A stretch of DNA of 29,209 nucleotides, taken from positions 13,502-42,710 of the forward strand of contig MU604057.1 in NCBI GenBank assembly GCA_025201845.1, written 5' to 3'. The DNA comes from Martensiomyces pterosporus. Its lineage: Eukaryota; Kickxellomycota; Kickxellomycetes; Kickxellales; Kickxellaceae. Below, in pieces: positions 26,987-29,209 of this stretch. A program made the position numbers and the translations under genes. Position 1 is the first letter of the stretch, and every line of letters begins with the position of its first letter. The notes beneath the pieces were generated by a model. It worked only from the letters and a program-made list of their open reading frames with translations, searched no databases and had not been told where the DNA came from.

Positions 26987-28448
26987 TACAGGCGAAGGTA
27001 TAGTATAGTCGTGAGGATTGGGCAGGGGAGGGGGTTTAGCGCTGGGCCAGGAAGAAATGTGCTACAATAGGAGTGGAATTCTCTGCTGCTGAGGCTGTAC
27101 GTCTGAATGGCGAAGGAGTGGCAGTGCGCTCCATATCCCTATTTAACTGACACGCAATGGAGTTGAATACACTGCCGCAGCACTCCCTTGTTCTCTGCTA
27201 CCTAGTTAATTGCAGTCGATTTCGCTGTCCAGTATGTGGGCCTTGGCTAGACGGCACTCATTATTCATTTTTACCTATCTATCTTGCAAGGTGTGGTCAT
27301 AGGAACGACGGCGGTTTATATTATTCTGCGGTGCTGCGTCGGGGAATGAAACCTGGTCAGGATGATCTTCACGAATGGAGGTGATTGCGGCGTGCATGGC
27401 TTAACCACCACGAGCATGTAAATAGCTGTAGAGCTCATGCTTATTTCCTTGTTTCTATCTTTGATGCCCCTGGCAAATAAAGTTATATGACCCCTCGTAG
27501 TACTGGTGCTATTCGGGCTTGCTGCCCGCATCATGCAGTGCCCATGTACGCTATATTGCAATTATGATCACGAACAATCACGCCGCATCCGCTCATGGTA
27601 GCTTGTGATGGGTGCATGCTGGTTCTCAAGTCACATTTATTGCGCCTCTAGGTGGGCAAACCGGGCTGCGCATTAAACAACGCAACGATATGTCACCATC
27701 AGCTACCATACAAATAGAAACACCGGGGGAGTTTATCTTCCGATTCTGTGCAGTCCTGTCTTTTTGAGATTCATACTAGCACCCGTATTGATAAACATGG
27801 ATAAAGCAGGACGAAGTGGATGCCGCAAAATTAGCATTTGGATGGGCACGGCAGAGATCATATGATGCAGCCTGCCGGTCTATCAAGGCACGGTCCCCAG
27901 GGCCTGCACAAGAAGCCGTCAAAGTGCAACATTTAGCAACCTCGACCTTGCTCAGAGCTGTGGTTTCAAGCCTACCTGTAGCAAGCTTATATGTGCAATC
28001 ATGCAGTGCTTATCGCCCAGATCAGACCGGGCTATGCACATGTGACCAAACTGCCCGAGCCCGTTTAGCCCCATTCTCGAGAATAAGGACGAACACGCCC
28101 AGCGGATTTGTGTTTTGTTGAAGTGCAGCTTGCCTTTGCGATTCGCAGTTTACAATGATTGAATTGTGTGAATAGAATACATATACAGGTTGGCAAGATG
28201 CGTGGGCCACCAGAAATGCCTTTAGACAATCAACACATCTGCCCCACCTTTTAGTTTAATCTCCTATGCATCAGCTTATTCCGCAATCAGATCTATCGCC
28301 TGCGGTATATGCCTTGACAGCTGCTCGGGTCCTGCACTGCCCCACATAAAAGCTAGTGAGCATGGCCGTCATCTAGAAGGTGCGCTCTGCGCACACGCGC
28401 GTGGCACAGCACTCTCAACAGCACCATCTAATCGGATCAAGGCGAAAG
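26987..28448. other. Gene-poor region upstream of the chitinase gene
   Basis: About 1.46 kb in which I support no gene. The first 170 bases are the chitinase 5' flank (minus strand); TTAAATAG at about 27148-27141 on that strand could serve as TATA element. The open frame at 27816 starts from GTG, has no codon bias and resembles nothing. No tRNA or transposon was recognised. Confidence 0.5.
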
Positions 28449-28688
28449 ATGTTTGTCGAGACTGCTATCGTCGCCTCTACTTTCCTTACTCTGGGGCTGC
28501 CTGCTATTGCCAACTCTTACTTGCGCATCTACCTCAGACACCAGCCAGGACTCCTTGCTAAGCGTGATGGAGGCTATGGCTATTGTGAATCTGGCTATAG
28601 CTTTCTTCCAGCCTTCGATTCTGGCCACGAGTTTGACCGCAATGTCAACCGTGCCGATTCCCATGACAACACTGTTTGTCGACGATGA
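28449..28688 (+). CDS. Possible small secreted protein with a dibasic site, 79 residues
   Basis: I do not recognise this protein. The ATG at 28449 starts a plausible signal peptide (FVETAIVASTFLTLGLPAIA, likely cut after Ala21 or Asn22). Lys38-Arg39 could be a Kex2 site; it is followed by a Tyr/Gly-rich segment (DGGYGYCESGYSF) with Cys46, and a second Cys77 lies two residues before the end (CRR). Such pre-pro layout is usual for processed fungal peptides, but it also arises by chance. An overlapping frame one base over has no ATG at its start. The region is gene-poor and near the scaffold end, so this may also be a fragment of a decayed or spliced gene. Confidence 0.4.
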   Translation: MFVETAIVASTFLTLGLPAIANSYLRIYLRHQPGLLAKRDGGYGYCESGYSFLPAFDSGHEFDRNVNRADSHDNTVCRR

Positions 28689-28958
28689 GGATTCTCGCAC
28701 TAACAGAGGCTTTGTTGGATGAACAGCTCCAGCTCGGTTCTTTTCTTCTAGACATTGTCTTTATCTATCGATCTTTCGTAGAGATTGCATCTTATGCACA
28801 AACTTGTGCGCATATAGTTGAGCAAGCCCACCCAAATTCCTATTGGAAGCATGTGGCTAATATTGTGTAACAATTCAAGTAGCAAATTGATCGGTATATA
28901 CATCATCTATCAATATGCAAATGGTTTACGATCAATGTAGCATCAGAACATGCATGGA
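28689..28958. other. Spacer with no recognised feature
   Basis: AT-rich sequence between the possible secreted protein and the right repeat. The short frames in it lack codon bias, and I see nothing I can support. Confidence 0.5.
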
Positions 28959-29053
28959 AATCTGCGGATTAGCGGCACGTTTGGTGAACTGTTTTGAGTA
29001 TAGGAATGATATGCAGCCAAAGCGATTGAGGGCTGCACATGTTGACGCACCAG
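28959..29053. repeat. Right copy of the 95-bp perfect inverted repeat
   Basis: Exact reverse complement of bases 1-95. The left neighbour of this copy does not match sequence after base 95, so one edge of the repeat unit is at 28959. The other edge is unknown because the left copy is cut off by the window start. Confidence 0.9.
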
Positions 29054-29090
29054 CGTGTGACTCTACCCGGCAGTTTGCTTGTGCGAACCT

Positions 29091-29209
29091 ATGGATCCAA
29101 AGAAACACAGCACAGCCATCATCGGAAGCACCGCATTGCCAGGCATCCTTGTCGCTGCCATAGACAGTGCTATCGCGAAGCTCAGCATGGCTGGTGCTGC
29201 GGCCAGATT
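29091..29209 (+). CDS. Possible 5' end of a gene cut by the window edge
   Basis: An ATG at 29091 opens a frame of 39 codons that stays open to the last base. Codons such as GCC, ATC, GTC and CTC are favoured and the composition is Ala/Ile-rich, which could be a hydrophobic N-terminus. It may belong to the repeat that ends the scaffold. Too short for a call. Confidence 0.15.
   Translation, partial: MDPKKHSTAIIGSTALPGILVAAIDSAIAKLSMAGAAAR

Noticed and set aside
27816..28121. A 101-codon frame in the gene-poor right region
   Set aside because: It starts from GTG, lacks codon bias and has no recognisable domain; the nearby ATG at 27796 is in another frame and stops early.
1..29209. CRISPR arrays, phage, plasmid or bacterial defence systems
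   Set aside because: No spaced direct repeats or bacterial-type genes were seen; introns, tRNA-iMet features and all recognised genes are fungal nuclear.

Overview
The window looks like nuclear DNA of a fungus, probably an early-diverging (zygomycete-grade) lineage; Kickxellomycotina is my guess, from overall feel rather than from a test. Supporting signs are a fungal-type initiator tRNA-Met, a YMC1/2-type mitochondrial carrier, a Mediator tail subunit, a class III (GH18) chitinase, short GT-AG introns in only a few genes, compact convergent and divergent gene pairs, and many secreted proteins. Nothing suggests bacterial, plasmid or viral DNA.

Layout from left to right: a gene-free leader (1-1456); a secreted alkaline phosphatase (+, 1457-3031), convergent with a TALE-type homeodomain gene (-, 3128-4183); an intergenic stretch with an initiator tRNA-Met (-, 5319-5389) and an LTR-like or promoter-like remnant just upstream of it; a YMC1/2 carrier (-, three exons, 6114-7259); ATP synthase epsilon (-, two exons, 7929-8445); a second identical initiator tRNA-Met (+, 8774-8844); a 62-residue secreted peptide (+, 9322-9510); a 250-residue two-repeat secreted protein (+, 10322-11074), convergent with an Ap4A phosphorylase (-, 11224-12111); a Gfo/Idh/MocA oxidoreductase (-, 12291-13358); a coiled-coil protein possibly of the CCDC6/DUF2046 family (+, 14646-16870), broken by a 10-N gap; a very large MED16-like Mediator subunit (-, 17057-24403); an OTU2/OTUD6-type deubiquitinase (+, 24810-25748), convergent with a GH18 chitinase (-, 25907-26986); and a gene-poor right end with one possible small secreted protein (28449-28688).

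The genes form no operon or pathway. They are independent housekeeping and secretory genes in ordinary fungal arrangement. The secretory set (phosphatase, two small proteins with signal peptides, the repeat protein, the chitinase) fits cell-wall and nutrient work but is not an evident cluster.

Two structural points affect use of the window. First, 461 bases are repeated identically on both sides of a 10-N gap, which is almost surely an unmerged assembly overlap inside the coiled-coil gene. Second, the first 95 bases reappear as a perfect inverted copy at 28959-29053, so the window is probably a whole scaffold ending in a dispersed repeat. The best candidate for undescribed biology is the two-repeat secreted protein with a dibasic site between its repeats. 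I found no convincing novel multi-gene system.
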